Source: Shimia abyssi (GTDB lineage Bacteria > Pseudomonadota > Alphaproteobacteria > Rhodobacterales > Rhodobacteraceae). From it: DNA of 64,000 nt. The notes below the pieces were generated by a model. The model made no database searches. It saw only the letters and a list, made by a program, of their open reading frames with translations, and was not told where the DNA came from. Position numbers and translations under genes: made by a program. The stretch lies in the NCBI RefSeq assembly GCF_003014475.1, contig NZ_PYGJ01000019.1:1-64000 (forward strand). Reading direction: 5' to 3'. Positions 35,214-44,164 of this stretch are shown piece after piece (position 1 is the stretch's first letter; every line of letters begins with the position of its first letter).

Positions 35214-37433
35214 GTGAGAACAGATCATAGTAAAACAACCGCCTCCCCGGCGTTGATCTTCTGGATCATTGCCGGGTGGGTTGGGTACTTAATTCTCCCC
35301 TGGTATGGGGTGGAAGACGGTTTTTTTTCATTTGAATGGTTGATTGACGGATACCCGTTTGACGACGATTACGCACCCGCGGCTTTCCTGATTGGCCAAG
35401 GCGAAAAACTGTGGCTTGCTCCGCTTTTACTCCCGCTGCTGGCACCGCTTTTGGTGCTGCGTCTTAAGAAAAGCGATCCAAATTATGCGCGCATTCTTAT
35501 TCTGGCTGGCGCAGCTGGATTTGCTTGGCTGATGGCTCAGGGATTTGGCATTGGCATTCGCGGCTTTACCGCCGACTGGCTGGTTGCCCTATTCGGAGAG
35601 CTGGACGATCGCCAATACGGTATGGGATATGGCGGCCTCTTGGTCGCGTCTGCATTTTTGTTTCTGTTCACCCAAGGGATCGCGGCGCGCGGTGCCATAA
35701 ATGGCGACGTTTTTGTCGTCAGCGCAATTGGCGGCGTCATTGTCATCGTGACCACTTTTGTGTTTTTCCCAATCGCCAAAATGCTGTTCGCCGCATTTGT
35801 CACCGAAGATGGCAGCTATTCAGCCATGGTGTTTGCGTCCAAATTCTTTGATGATCGGCTCTGGGGCATTGGGTGTCTCTACGGCGCGCGCTGCGGTGCC
35901 GCATGGAATTCCCTGTTTCTCGCCATCACCGTGGGTGTGCTGACGACGGTTCTGGGTCTTGTCTTTGCACTTGTGGTAACCCGCTCAGGGTTCCGGCACA
36001 AACGCGCCTTGCGCGCGCTGACCGTGCTGCCAATTATCACACCCCCTTTTGTGATCGGGTTGGCGCTGATCCTTCTGTTTGGCCTGTCCGGAACGGTCAC
36101 ACAGTTCGTTTCAGATCTGTTCGGCCTTCAACCAACGCGATGGCTCTACGGTATGCCCGGCGTTTTGATTGCGCAAACACTCGCCTTCACTCCAATTGCG
36201 TTTCTGGTCCTGATCGGCGTCGTCGAGGGCGTGTCCCCCTCGATGGAGGAAGCAGCCCAGACCCTACGTGCCAATCGTTGGCAAACCTTCCGCACGGTGT
36301 CCCTTCCGCTTATGCGGCCCGGACTGGCAAATGCCTTCCTGCTCGGCTTTATCGAAAGCATGGCAGATTTTGGCAATCCTCTGGTGCTGGGCGGCAACTT
36401 CGATGTGCTTTCTACAGAAATCTTCTTTGCCATTGTCGGCGCGCAATATGACCAGGGACGCGCCGCCGTCTTGGCCATGGTTCTGTTGTTCTTTACCCTC
36501 TCTGCCTTTTATGCCCAACGTATGTGGCTCGGTAAAAAGAGCTATACGACCGTGTCGGGCAAGGGCGACGCAGGCGTGCATCCATTGATGCCAAAGGGTC
36601 TGGCGATACCAGTCTTTTTGGCGGCTGGCATCTGGGGTCTCTTCACCGTCGTCGTCTATGGCATGATCCTATATGGCAGCGTGGTCGAACTATGGGGCGT
36701 CAACAACACGCTGACATTCAAACACTACGTGACCGCGTTCTCAGTCCGGATCGAAGACAGCGGTATTCGCTGGTCCGGTGCCGCATGGGACAGTTTCTGG
36801 ACCACCATCTATATCGCGGCCGCCGCCGCCCCGCTTACGGCCATTGTCGGACTGGTTACCGCCTACTTGCTGACACGCCAGACATTCGCGGGCAAAAACG
36901 CCTTTGAATTTGGCACGATGCTCAGCTTTGCCATTCCGGGCACCGTGATTGGCGTCAGCTATATTTTGGCCTTCAACGTCCCACCCATTGAAATCACCGG
37001 CACAGGGATAATCCTGATTGTCAGTTTCATCTTCAGAAACATGCCGGTTGGGGTGCGCGCCGGCATTGCCTCGATGAGCCAATTGGACAAATCCTTGGAC
37101 GAATCTTCCCTGACGCTGGGTGCAAACTCTTGGCAGACATTCCGCAAGATCATTCTGCCACTGCTCAGACCTGCCATTCTGGCCGCTCTGGTTTACAGTT
37201 TTGTGCGCGCCATGACCGCCATTTCAGCGGTGATCTTCCTTGTCTCCGCGGAATACGACATGGCGACGAGCTATATTATCGGACGTGTGGAAAATAACGA
37301 CTACGGGTTGGCGATCGCCTATTCGACCACTTTGATCTTTGTGATGCTGGGGGCGGTTGGCCTGCTCCAGCTCCTCGTTGGTCGCACCAAGATTGGACGC
37401 CGAACTCAATTCGGATCAGGAGAGAAACCATGA
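35214..37433 (+). CDS. AfuB/FbpB-type ABC transporter permease, double-length
   Basis: 739 residues, starting with GTG three bases after the previous stop. Two permease halves are evident, each with an EAA loop: SPSMEEAAQTLRANRWQTFRTVSLPLMRP (about 343-371) and KSLDESSLTLGANSWQTFRKIILPLLRP (about 626-653). Ahead of the first half is an additional block of about 200 residues with several membrane segments. Fused double permeases are usual for FbpB/AfuB. It overlaps the ATPase gene by four bases (ATGA). Confidence 0.88.
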   Translation: MRTDHSKTTASPALIFWIIAGWVGYLILPWYGVEDGFFSFEWLIDGYPFDDDYAPAAFLIGQGEKLWLAPLLLPLLAPLLVLRLKKSDPNYARILILAGAAGFAWLMAQGFGIGIRGFTADWLVALFGELDDRQYGMGYGGLLVASAFLFLFTQGIAARGAINGDVFVVSAIGGVIVIVTTFVFFPIAKMLFAAFVTEDGSYSAMVFASKFFDDRLWGIGCLYGARCGAAWNSLFLAITVGVLTTVLGLVFALVVTRSGFRHKRALRALTVLPIITPPFVIGLALILLFGLSGTVTQFVSDLFGLQPTRWLYGMPGVLIAQTLAFTPIAFLVLIGVVEGVSPSMEEAAQTLRANRWQTFRTVSLPLMRPGLANAFLLGFIESMADFGNPLVLGGNFDVLSTEIFFAIVGAQYDQGRAAVLAMVLLFFTLSAFYAQRMWLGKKSYTTVSGKGDAGVHPLMPKGLAIPVFLAAGIWGLFTVVVYGMILYGSVVELWGVNNTLTFKHYVTAFSVRIEDSGIRWSGAAWDSFWTTIYIAAAAAPLTAIVGLVTAYLLTRQTFAGKNAFEFGTMLSFAIPGTVIGVSYILAFNVPPIEITGTGIILIVSFIFRNMPVGVRAGIASMSQLDKSLDESSLTLGANSWQTFRKIILPLLRPAILAALVYSFVRAMTAISAVIFLVSAEYDMATSYIIGRVENNDYGLAIAYSTTLIFVMLGAVGLLQLLVGRTKIGRRTQFGSGEKP

Positions 37434-38503
37434 GCAATTCTCGCATCGTCGGCAAGGCGGCACCGGTTCGTTTTGAAAACGTTTCAAAAAGATTTGGGCG
37501 CGACGTTGTTGCGGTGGACAACATTAATCTCAACGTCGAAGCAGGCAAGCTGGTCACGCTTTTGGGGCCTTCGGGCTGCGGCAAAACAACAACGCTGCGC
37601 ATGATTGCTGGGTTGGAAATGGCCTCAGACGGGCGCATCCTGATTGGGGATCGCGATGTCACCACCCTGCCCGCGACGGATCGCGACGTCTCTATGGTAT
37701 TTCAATCATACGCGCTGTTCCCACACATGAGCGTGCTTGAAAATGTATCTTACGGGCTCACTTTTTCCGGCTTCTCCAAGTCCGAAACCCGCGACCGCGC
37801 GTTGGCTGGTCTCGATCTGGTCGGGCTAAAAGGGTTTGACTCACGCCTGCCCAGCGAATTGTCGGGCGGACAACAACAGCGCGTGGCAGTCGCGCGGGCC
37901 TTGGTACTGGAACCACAGGTGCTGTTGTTTGACGAACCCCTGTCCAATCTGGACGCCAAATTGCGCCGTCAGGTACGCGAAGATATCCGCGCAATCCAAC
38001 AAGACCTTGGCCTGACCGTTGTTTACGTCACCCACGATCAGGAAGAAGCCTTGGCCGTTTCCGACGAAATTGTTGTCATGCGTAACGCATCCATCGCGCA
38101 AATCGGCTCGCCACGCGCGCTTTACGAGGCACCCGTAGATCAGTTTGTGGCGGATTTCATTGGCGAAGCAAATATCCTGCCCTGTGTCATCCAAAGTGTC
38201 GATGGCGACGTGGCAACGATCTCTATTGAGGAATATCACTATGAACTCCCCGCGCGCGGCCTTGGCATAGGTCCCGCAAAGCTGGCGGTCAGACCGTCCC
38301 GTTTGGTGATTGGCACAGCGCGGGGCTTCACGGCAACGGTGGCCAAGGCAACCTATGTTGGAGTCCGCATGGAATACACTCTCCAAGCCAGCTTCGGCTC
38401 AATGTTTGCTGTGCAAGACGACGTCGACAGCCCGTTGGACGTGGGAACCGAAGTCACAGTCGGGTTTCATGCCAAAAGCCCGGTGCTCTTGCCCGAAGCG
38501 TGA
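37430..38503 (+). CDS. AfuC/FbpC-type ABC transporter ATP-binding protein
   Basis: 357 residues. Walker A GPSGCGKTTTLRMIAG (about 44-59), Q-loop MVFQSYALFPHMSV, signature LSGGQQQRVAVARA (about 141-154), Walker [16 protein letters not shown] and YVTHDQEEALAVSDE. The C-terminal TOBE-like domain includes KLAVRPSRLVI. It energises the transporter encoded by the two preceding genes. The substrate remains iron(III) or an organophosphorus or sugar-phosphate compound. Confidence 0.9.
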   Translation: MSNSRIVGKAAPVRFENVSKRFGRDVVAVDNINLNVEAGKLVTLLGPSGCGKTTTLRMIAGLEMASDGRILIGDRDVTTLPATDRDVSMVFQSYALFPHMSVLENVSYGLTFSGFSKSETRDRALAGLDLVGLKGFDSRLPSELSGGQQQRVAVARALVLEPQVLLFDEPLSNLDAKLRRQVREDIRAIQQDLGLTVVYVTHDQEEALAVSDEIVVMRNASIAQIGSPRALYEAPVDQFVADFIGEANILPCVIQSVDGDVATISIEEYHYELPARGLGIGPAKLAVRPSRLVIGTARGFTATVAKATYVGVRMEYTLQASFGSMFAVQDDVDSPLDVGTEVTVGFHAKSPVLLPEA

Positions 38504-38595
38504 TCACCTGGACCAAGGAAATATCCAATACGTGCCCTTGCCATTTGGCTCAGCTCACTGCTGGCAAATTTGGCGCGATCGAATAGGATTAAGTC

Positions 38596-39792
38596 ATGAC
38601 TGCCCTTGTTCCCTCGCCATTGTCTCGCCCCCTCGCATTGCCCTGCGGCGTCGTGCTCAAAAACCGCATTGCCAAGTCCGCAATGTCGGATTCGCTAGGC
38701 GATGGATGCGGGCACCCTACCGAGGCCCAAATTCGTCTCTATGAACGTTGGGCTGAAGGCGGGGCTGCGCTGTCGATCATCGGAGAAGTTCAGGGTACAC
38801 CCAATTTCGCGGAAAAACCCGGCAACCTTGTATTGCATCCTGCTGCGCAGATGTCCGGTTTTGAAAAACTAGCAACCGCAGGCGCGTCCAATAACGCAAA
38901 CCTCTGGCTGCAACTGGGGCACGCTGGTGCCATGGCAGATGCGCCCATCAGCACCCCAAAGGGGCCAAGCGCCCTTGATATCCCCGGTCTCGCATGCGCC
39001 GAATTGACAATGCCAGAAATCCAAAACCTTCCTGCCGAGTTTGCCCAGACCGCAGCGCTGGCGCAGGGGCTCGGGTTCGGCGGCGTTGAAATACACGCCG
39101 CTCATGGGTTCCTGCTCAACCAATTCCTGTCCCCGTTGTTCAACAAACGCAACGATGCTTACGGCGGGTCACTAACCAACAGGATGCGCGTTTTGATAGA
39201 TGTCATCACAGCGGTGCGCGCGGCAGTTGGTCCAAGCTTTCCCATCGGGCTAAAGCTCAACGCCACGGACCAACTCGTCGGTGGGTTCGAACAAGACGAA
39301 GCTCTGCAAGTGATTACCGCACTCGATGGCATCGACCTGATCGATATCAGCGGCGGCACCTATTTTCCCGGCGCGCCGTCCTCCTCTGATCGTGTGGGCT
39401 CCGGGCCATATTTCCTTGATTTTGCAGCACGGGCACGGGGAAAAACCGACATTCCCTTAATGGTCACAGGCGGGTTCAAAACCTTTGACCAAGCCGCCCG
39501 CGCTGTTGATGACGGCGCGGCTGACATGATTGGCCTTGCCCGCGCCCTTGTGATTGATCCTGACGTGCCCAACAAATGGGTATCGGGCGATGAAACCAAC
39601 CCCGACTTTCCCCGCTTCAGCGCGCCACCCGAAGGCGGTGTAACGGCGTGGTACACAATGCAAATCACACACATCGCCAACGGCGCACCGCCGCTGGTCG
39701 CCTCTGATCTTGAACACGCAATGTCCGACTATCAGGCACGGGATCACAAACGCTGCACCTTGTGGAACAACCACTTTGGGTTGAGCAAATAG
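38596..39792 (+). CDS. NADH:flavin oxidoreductase, Old Yellow Enzyme family
   Basis: 398 residues. FMN-dependent TIM barrel: LKNRIAKSAMSD at the start, WLQLGHAGAMAD, the catalytic pair GVEIHAAHGFLLNQFLSPLFNKRNDAYGGS (about 156-185), then DLIDISGGTYF and MVTGGFKTFDQAARAVDDGAADMIGLARAL. The family reduces activated double bonds or takes part in 2,4-dienoyl-CoA reduction. It seems to lack the extra iron-sulfur and FAD domains of 2,4-dienoyl-CoA reductase. It stands alone between the transporter operon and the convergent acuI. Confidence 0.88.
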   Translation: MTALVPSPLSRPLALPCGVVLKNRIAKSAMSDSLGDGCGHPTEAQIRLYERWAEGGAALSIIGEVQGTPNFAEKPGNLVLHPAAQMSGFEKLATAGASNNANLWLQLGHAGAMADAPISTPKGPSALDIPGLACAELTMPEIQNLPAEFAQTAALAQGLGFGGVEIHAAHGFLLNQFLSPLFNKRNDAYGGSLTNRMRVLIDVITAVRAAVGPSFPIGLKLNATDQLVGGFEQDEALQVITALDGIDLIDISGGTYFPGAPSSSDRVGSGPYFLDFAARARGKTDIPLMVTGGFKTFDQAARAVDDGAADMIGLARALVIDPDVPNKWVSGDETNPDFPRFSAPPEGGVTAWYTMQITHIANGAPPLVASDLEHAMSDYQARDHKRCTLWNNHFGLSK

Positions 39793-39837
39793 CAGCAGGC
39801 ACACCCTGCACAGCGCCACCAACCAGCGTTTCAAATC

Positions 39838-39872
39838 AAAAAAACGCCCTCGCAATCTCCTGCAAAGGCGTC
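39838..39872. terminator. Weak bidirectional terminator between OYE gene and acuI
   Basis: AAAAAAACGCC on one side and GGCGT followed by pyrimidines (CCTTCTTC) on the other flank a short loop. On the minus strand GGCG is followed by TTTTTTT, as expected for termination of the dmdA-acuI transcript. The stem is only about five bases. Confidence 0.35.
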
Positions 39873-39901
39873 CTTCTTCTTTGGTTAGAACGCGGCCTAA
39901 C

Positions 39902-40894
39902 TCACCCGTTCACATCAACCACAACGCGGCCCTGAACCTGACCTTTCAGAATATCCGCACCCAATTGCGGCAGGTCTTCCAATGTCGCCGGTTTTTCCAT
40001 CGCTTCCAGCTTATCCATCGGCAAATCCTTGGCGATCCGCTCCCACGCGCGCAGGCGGTTCTCATAAGGTTGCATAACGGAATCGATCCCCAAAAGGTTC
40101 ACACCACGCAGCAGAAACGGAATGACCGTCGCTGGCAATCCAGCCCCACCGGCCAGCCCCACGGCAGAAACCGACGCGCCATATTGCATCTGCCCCAGAA
40201 CACGCGCCAACATGTCGCCGCCCACGGCGTCCACACAGCCCGCCCAAGTTTCGCGCTCCAACGGGCGTTTCACGGTTTCGTTCAGCTCCTCGCGCGCCAC
40301 AATCTGTGTCGCGCCAAGCTCCTTCAGATATTCACCGCTTTCGGGCCGCCCCGTCACACCGGCAACCTCATAGCCAAGGTTCGCCAGTATTGCGACCGCG
40401 ACCGATCCAACACCGCCCGCGGCCCCCGTCACCAGAACCGGTCCCTTGCCCGGCACCAGCCCGTGATCCTCCAGCGCCATAACCGCCAGCATTGAGGTAA
40501 ATCCGGCTGTGCCCACTGCCATCGCCTGCTGTGCACTTAAACCATCGGGCAGCGGCACCAGCCAATCGGCCTTGACCCGCGCTTTCTGACCGTAGCCGCC
40601 CCAATGCATCTCGCCCACACGCCAGCCGGTCAACACCACCTTGTCGCCCGGCTTGTAACGCGCGTCGTCCGACGCTTCGACCGTCCCGGCAAAATCAATG
40701 CCCGGCACATGCGGATAATTCCGCACCAATCCACCACCCTTGGCCGACAGACACAAACCGTCCTTGTAGTTCACGGTGGAATACTCCACCGCAACCGTCA
40801 CGTCCCCCTCAGGCAATGCGCTCTCGTCGATCTCCTTGATCACCGCACTTGCCAATCCCTCGTCATTCTGTTCCATCACCAAGGCTTTAAACAT
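39902..40894 (-). CDS. acuI: Acrylyl-CoA reductase (NADPH) AcuI
   Basis: 330 residues, zinc-free MDR superfamily. YSTVNYKDGLCLSAKGG (about 39-55), HVPGIDFAGTVEAS, TGWRVGEMHWGGYGQKARV and the NADPH site VLVTGAAGGVGSVAVAILANLGY (about 154-176) match AcuI/YhdH. It reduces acryloyl-CoA to propionyl-CoA, detoxifying the product of DMSP cleavage and serving acrylate catabolism. Known: in roseobacters acuI lies directly downstream of dmdA and is co-transcribed. The same order is seen here, with 56 bases between them. Confidence 0.93.
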   Translation of the reverse strand: MFKALVMEQNDEGLASAVIKEIDESALPEGDVTVAVEYSTVNYKDGLCLSAKGGGLVRNYPHVPGIDFAGTVEASDDARYKPGDKVVLTGWRVGEMHWGGYGQKARVKADWLVPLPDGLSAQQAMAVGTAGFTSMLAVMALEDHGLVPGKGPVLVTGAAGGVGSVAVAILANLGYEVAGVTGRPESGEYLKELGATQIVAREELNETVKRPLERETWAGCVDAVGGDMLARVLGQMQYGASVSAVGLAGGAGLPATVIPFLLRGVNLLGIDSVMQPYENRLRAWERIAKDLPMDKLEAMEKPATLEDLPQLGADILKGQVQGRVVVDVNG

Positions 40895-40950
40895 CTCGTC
40901 ATCCTCTCCGCTCAGGCCGTCTGGCCTTTCATTGTTCTAAATAATTCGAA

Positions 40951-42054
40951 TCACGCCCAAAAGGCTTCGAACACCGTCGCCGGTCGCACGCCGTCGGGCG
41001 TGATCACATCCACCTCGGTGCCCACGGTCCAATGCGTCATGCGCACCATGCCAATCGCAACATTTGTGTTGAAATCGGGTGACCACGCCGCGCTGCTCAC
41101 ATTGCCGACATGCTGATCCCCATCCACAATCGGCCATAACTGATCGCAGGGCGGCACCTTGTCGCCGTGAATCTCAATGGGGCGGATCTGGCGCACCGGT
41201 CCTTCCTTGGCCACTCGCAACAACGCATCGCGCCCGACACAGCCAATCGCCGTATTGGTATTGCAAAACCGACCCAGCCCGCATTCATGCGGCGTGTTGT
41301 CATCGGTCATATCATTGCCATAACTCAATAATCCGCCCTCAATCCGCTCAATCAGGTTCGGACAACCCGCGCGCACCTCCAGATCGGCCCCCGCCTCAAA
41401 CAGCGCATTCCACAGTGGCATTCCAAGGTCCGCCCCCTCTACATAAAGCTCAAAACCGCCCTGCTTCGAATAGCCCGACCGCGCAATCACCAGGTCGCGC
41501 CCCTGAAACTGAAACACCCCAAAACGAAAGAAGCGGATGTTGCGAATACCTTCACCAAACACCCGTGCCAACAGGTCTTCGGCCTTTGGGCCCTGCACCG
41601 CCAAAGGCGACACATCCGGTTCATCCACAAGCACATCCAGCCGATAGCCGTTGGCAATGCCCTTGACCCAAAACAGCAGATCGCTGTCGGCAATCGAAAT
41701 CCAAAAACGATCCTCCGACAGCTTCACGGCCACGGGATCGTTCAGCATACCGCCCGTTTCATCGACAATCGGCACGTAATAACACTGTCCCGGCATCATC
41801 CCACGCAGATCGCGCGGGGTCAGCATCTGAATAAGTTTGCCCGCATCCGGCCCGCGAATTTCCACCTGCCGCTCGCAGGACACATCCCAAACCTGAACAT
41901 GCTTCTTCAAATGACGATAATCCGCCTCAACGCTTTCAAAAACCGTGGGCAATAACATGCGGTTATAGACTGTATACGCCTTGACCCCCGCCGCTTCGAC
42001 ACCCTCAGAAAACGGCGTTCTGCGCAGACGCCGTGAAAGTGAAATCAATGCCAT
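40951..42054 (-). CDS. dmdA: Dimethylsulfoniopropionate demethylase DmdA
   Basis: 367 residues of the GcvT-like aminomethyltransferase fold. It begins SRRLRRTPFSEGVEAAGVKAYTVYNRMLLPTVFESVEADYRHLKKHVQVWDVSCERQ (in pieces), which matches DmdA rather than glycine-cleavage T protein, and continues with GMLNDPVAVKL, ISIADSDLLFWVKGIA and ARSGYSKQGGFELYV. The enzyme moves a methyl group from DMSP to tetrahydrofolate, giving methylmercaptopropionate. A GGGAGAGGACA ribosome-binding site lies inside the DinB gene, whose end it overlaps by ten bases. Next comes acuI. Confidence 0.93.
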   Translation of the reverse strand: MALISLSRRLRRTPFSEGVEAAGVKAYTVYNRMLLPTVFESVEADYRHLKKHVQVWDVSCERQVEIRGPDAGKLIQMLTPRDLRGMMPGQCYYVPIVDETGGMLNDPVAVKLSEDRFWISIADSDLLFWVKGIANGYRLDVLVDEPDVSPLAVQGPKAEDLLARVFGEGIRNIRFFRFGVFQFQGRDLVIARSGYSKQGGFELYVEGADLGMPLWNALFEAGADLEVRAGCPNLIERIEGGLLSYGNDMTDDNTPHECGLGRFCNTNTAIGCVGRDALLRVAKEGPVRQIRPIEIHGDKVPPCDQLWPIVDGDQHVGNVSSAAWSPDFNTNVAIGMVRMTHWTVGTEVDVITPDGVRPATVFEAFWA

Positions 42055-42575
42055 TTGTCCTCTCCCGAAAAGGTTTCCGGCATCAGCACCAGATCGGTAT
42101 CCCCAATGGTCTGGCCCGCCGCCGTCAGCATCGCATGAATTTGACCCCGGTGATGGGTCTGATGATTAAACATATGCACCACGCAATGCGCGGTGGGCGC
42201 GGTCACATCGCGGTTCGCCGCACCGGAAAACCACGTCAACGTCCCCGAAAGCTCTGTGTCGGAAACCTTTTCCGCCCAAAGCGACATGCGTTGATCGGTG
42301 CGAAACCGCTCCACGCCCCACATGGCCAACGTCGGGCACAAGTCGACACTCTCTCCAATCCCGCCTTTGGGGGGTGAATTGCCGTCGAACCGGCTCATCC
42401 ACATCATGTCGCCCCACAAAAGGTGGTTCAGCGTCTGCATGATCGAGCCAAAGAAGGCGCCCCGCTCGGCGCGCATCTCGGCTTCGGTCAATCTCTCGCA
42501 CGCCGCCTTAAATTGTCCGTTCTGCCACGCATTGTAACGTGCCATCAGGCGGCAATATGCGGGCGTGACCGCCAT
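42045..42575 (-). CDS. DinB family protein
   Basis: 176 residues from the ATG at 42575. Four-helix DinB/YfiT-like fold: YCRLMARYNAWQNGQFKAACERL at the start, FFGSIMQTLNHLLWGDMMWMSRF (first metal His) and VVHMFNHQTHHRGQIHAML (about 134-152) with the H-x3-H motif. Members are metal-dependent enzymes, some thiol transferases using bacillithiol or mycothiol. The start shares one base with the DUF1326 stop and the end overlaps dmdA, so it is firmly inside the DMSP operon. A role with thiol products of DMSP is possible but is inference. Confidence 0.85.
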   Translation of the reverse strand: MAVTPAYCRLMARYNAWQNGQFKAACERLTEAEMRAERGAFFGSIMQTLNHLLWGDMMWMSRFDGNSPPKGGIGESVDLCPTLAMWGVERFRTDQRMSLWAEKVSDTELSGTLTWFSGAANRDVTAPTAHCVVHMFNHQTHHRGQIHAMLTAAGQTIGDTDLVLMPETFSGEDKWH

Positions 42576-43279
42576 CACTTGGGGCCTTTCCAGTCGATTG
42601 GGCAAATCTCGGCAGACTTGCCGCCAAAATCCCAAATGCGCCCATAGTCGCGCACCTTCGACTTGAGCCCGCGCGCCGCGATAATGTCCGGCCCCATCCA
42701 GTATTTCGAGTTGGTCACCATCACCGGATGATCCGGGTCAGCTCCATCAATCATCTCGATCTCGCCCTGGATCTTGCGCCCGATATACAAACCGCGCTTT
42801 TTGCCATCGCGCACGATCTCGACCTTTTCGCGCTCTGCACCCACGATGTCGCTCACCAGCATCGTGAACAGCCCGGTCGTGCCGCCCGCCTTGCCCGAAA
42901 AGATCTCCAGAATGCCGTTATACGCTTTGCCGCTGGCACGATCATCCACATAAGCAGCCACTTTCCAGCCGCCCTCGGCCATCTTGCCGGGGATTTCCAC
43001 CATCAGGCCCACGTTCAAGCCCGAAAGATCTTCGCCCTCGTAATGCCCCTCGTCGATGGCAATCGCCATCCACGCATAACAATGGCCCTCGGTGGGTGGA
43101 TGTGCGCCCAGCGACACAACGCAGGGGCAGAACACGGTGCACGAACAGTTCAGAAACAGCTCGCCCTTGATCGCCCATTCCGTGGGCGACATTTTGCGCC
43201 GCTTGGGGTTTGTCATCCGGTTATCGATGCGCTGCGACACAGGCAGTTTACCCGCATCAGGTTTGCGTTCCAAAGCCAT
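42575..43279 (-). CDS. DUF1326 domain protein
   Basis: 234 residues. The DUF1326 hallmark LNCSCTVFCPCVVSLG (about 43-58) is present, giving four closely spaced cysteines, followed by HPPTEGHCYAWMAIAIDEGHYEG. The start at 43279 has a strong GGAGGATAATC ribosome-binding site three bases after the DUF2182 gene. DUF1326 proteins are of unknown function and are nearly always paired with DUF2182; the cysteine cluster suggests metal or thiol chemistry. One-base overlap with the DinB gene (TGATG). Confidence 0.85.
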   Translation of the reverse strand: MALERKPDAGKLPVSQRIDNRMTNPKRRKMSPTEWAIKGELFLNCSCTVFCPCVVSLGAHPPTEGHCYAWMAIAIDEGHYEGEDLSGLNVGLMVEIPGKMAEGGWKVAAYVDDRASGKAYNGILEIFSGKAGGTTGLFTMLVSDIVGAEREKVEIVRDGKKRGLYIGRKIQGEIEMIDGADPDHPVMVTNSKYWMGPDIIAARGLKSKVRDYGRIWDFGGKSAEICPIDWKGPK

Positions 43280-43281
43280 GA

Positions 43282-44079
43282 TTATCCTCCGTAAAACAGG
43301 TTTGGCATGGCGATGACAACGCCCCCGCCAATGATCAAAATAACGCCCATCGGTTTAGTCACCCGATGGCCGATCTGCGGCAGTTTCTCCAGCACCATGA
43401 ACAGCGTTGCCAGCCCCATCCACAACAGGCTCATCACGCCGCCCACAAACCCCAGCGCCATAAATCCCCAACAACAACCGACGCAAAACACGCCGAGCCC
43501 AAGCCCCATGCGCAACCCGCCACCAAAGCCGGTTTTCCAATGGCCAAGGAAATAGGTCATAGGGCTGTGACAGACGCCGTGGCACACTTCCTTGGTGCGC
43601 GAAAACTGAAACGCGCCCACCACGATCAACAAAACGCCCGCCACCCAGGGGCTCTTGGCAATCCCAAGCATGTCCACCACACCGCCAAACAACAGCGCCA
43701 GCTGCACACCGGTGATCACCGCTGCAAATCCAACCCACACAATCGAATAGCCCAGTAAAACACCAGCCCACCCCGGCCAGCTTCCGTCGGCTGATACCAT
43801 CAGGCGTTGATAATTGCTCAATGTCGGAATCATTGTCGGCAACATCATCGCCGCCATCATCACCGCCCACATCACGAATAGCGGTCCAAAATTGGCCATC
43901 GGCATGTACATGGGCATCCGCGGGTCCATCGCCGCCATGCGCGCGCCCATCTCGCCCGGACGCCCGATCAAGTCGACGTCCATGCGCACCGCCATGTCAT
44001 ACATGAACCACCACGCCACCAGAATGGCTGTGAAAAATCCCAGCCACGCAATGCTGCGCATGTTCAGAACACGATCCAT
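43282..44079 (-). CDS. DUF2182 integral membrane protein
   Basis: 265 residues with six or seven membrane segments. The sequence contains MWAVMMAAMMLPTMIPTLSNYQRL (about 71-94), the methionine-rich DUF2182 motif, SRTKEVCHGVCHSPMTYFLGHW with a Cys-His cluster (about 160-181), and CVGCCWGFMALGFVGGVMSLLWMGLATLF. The family is described as a predicted metal-binding membrane protein. It is the first gene of the leftward DUF2182-DUF1326-DinB-dmdA-acuI operon, with GAGGAGAAACGGCTC before the ATG, and faces a GntR regulator. Confidence 0.85.
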   Translation of the reverse strand: MDRVLNMRSIAWLGFFTAILVAWWFMYDMAVRMDVDLIGRPGEMGARMAAMDPRMPMYMPMANFGPLFVMWAVMMAAMMLPTMIPTLSNYQRLMVSADGSWPGWAGVLLGYSIVWVGFAAVITGVQLALLFGGVVDMLGIAKSPWVAGVLLIVVGAFQFSRTKEVCHGVCHSPMTYFLGHWKTGFGGGLRMGLGLGVFCVGCCWGFMALGFVGGVMSLLWMGLATLFMVLEKLPQIGHRVTKPMGVILIIGGGVVIAMPNLFYGG

Positions 44080-44121
44080 GAGCCGTTTCTCCTCTTGCCG
44101 ACTCGACCTTTGTGAAAATTA

Positions 44122-44164
44122 ATGTCAGACAATTGAGAGCCACGCAAACGGAATTGTCTGACAT
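44122..44164. promoter_or_regulatory. Pair of TGTCWGACA operators in the gntR / DMSP-operon divergent promoter
   Basis: ATGTCAGACAATT (44122-44134) and AATTGTCTGACAT (44152-44164) are perfect 13-base inverted copies separated by 17 bases. Each contains the nine-base palindrome TGTC-W-GACA, the shape expected for FadR-subfamily GntR proteins. The right copy ends directly at the gntR ATG, so binding would block both the divergent operon and the regulator's own gene. Confidence 0.75.

Noticed and set aside
40951..42054. Glycine cleavage T protein (gcvT) as the name for the dmdA gene
   Set aside because: The N-terminal TPFSEGVEAAGVKAYTVYN pattern, the neighbour acuI and the absence of gcvH/gcvP favour DmdA.
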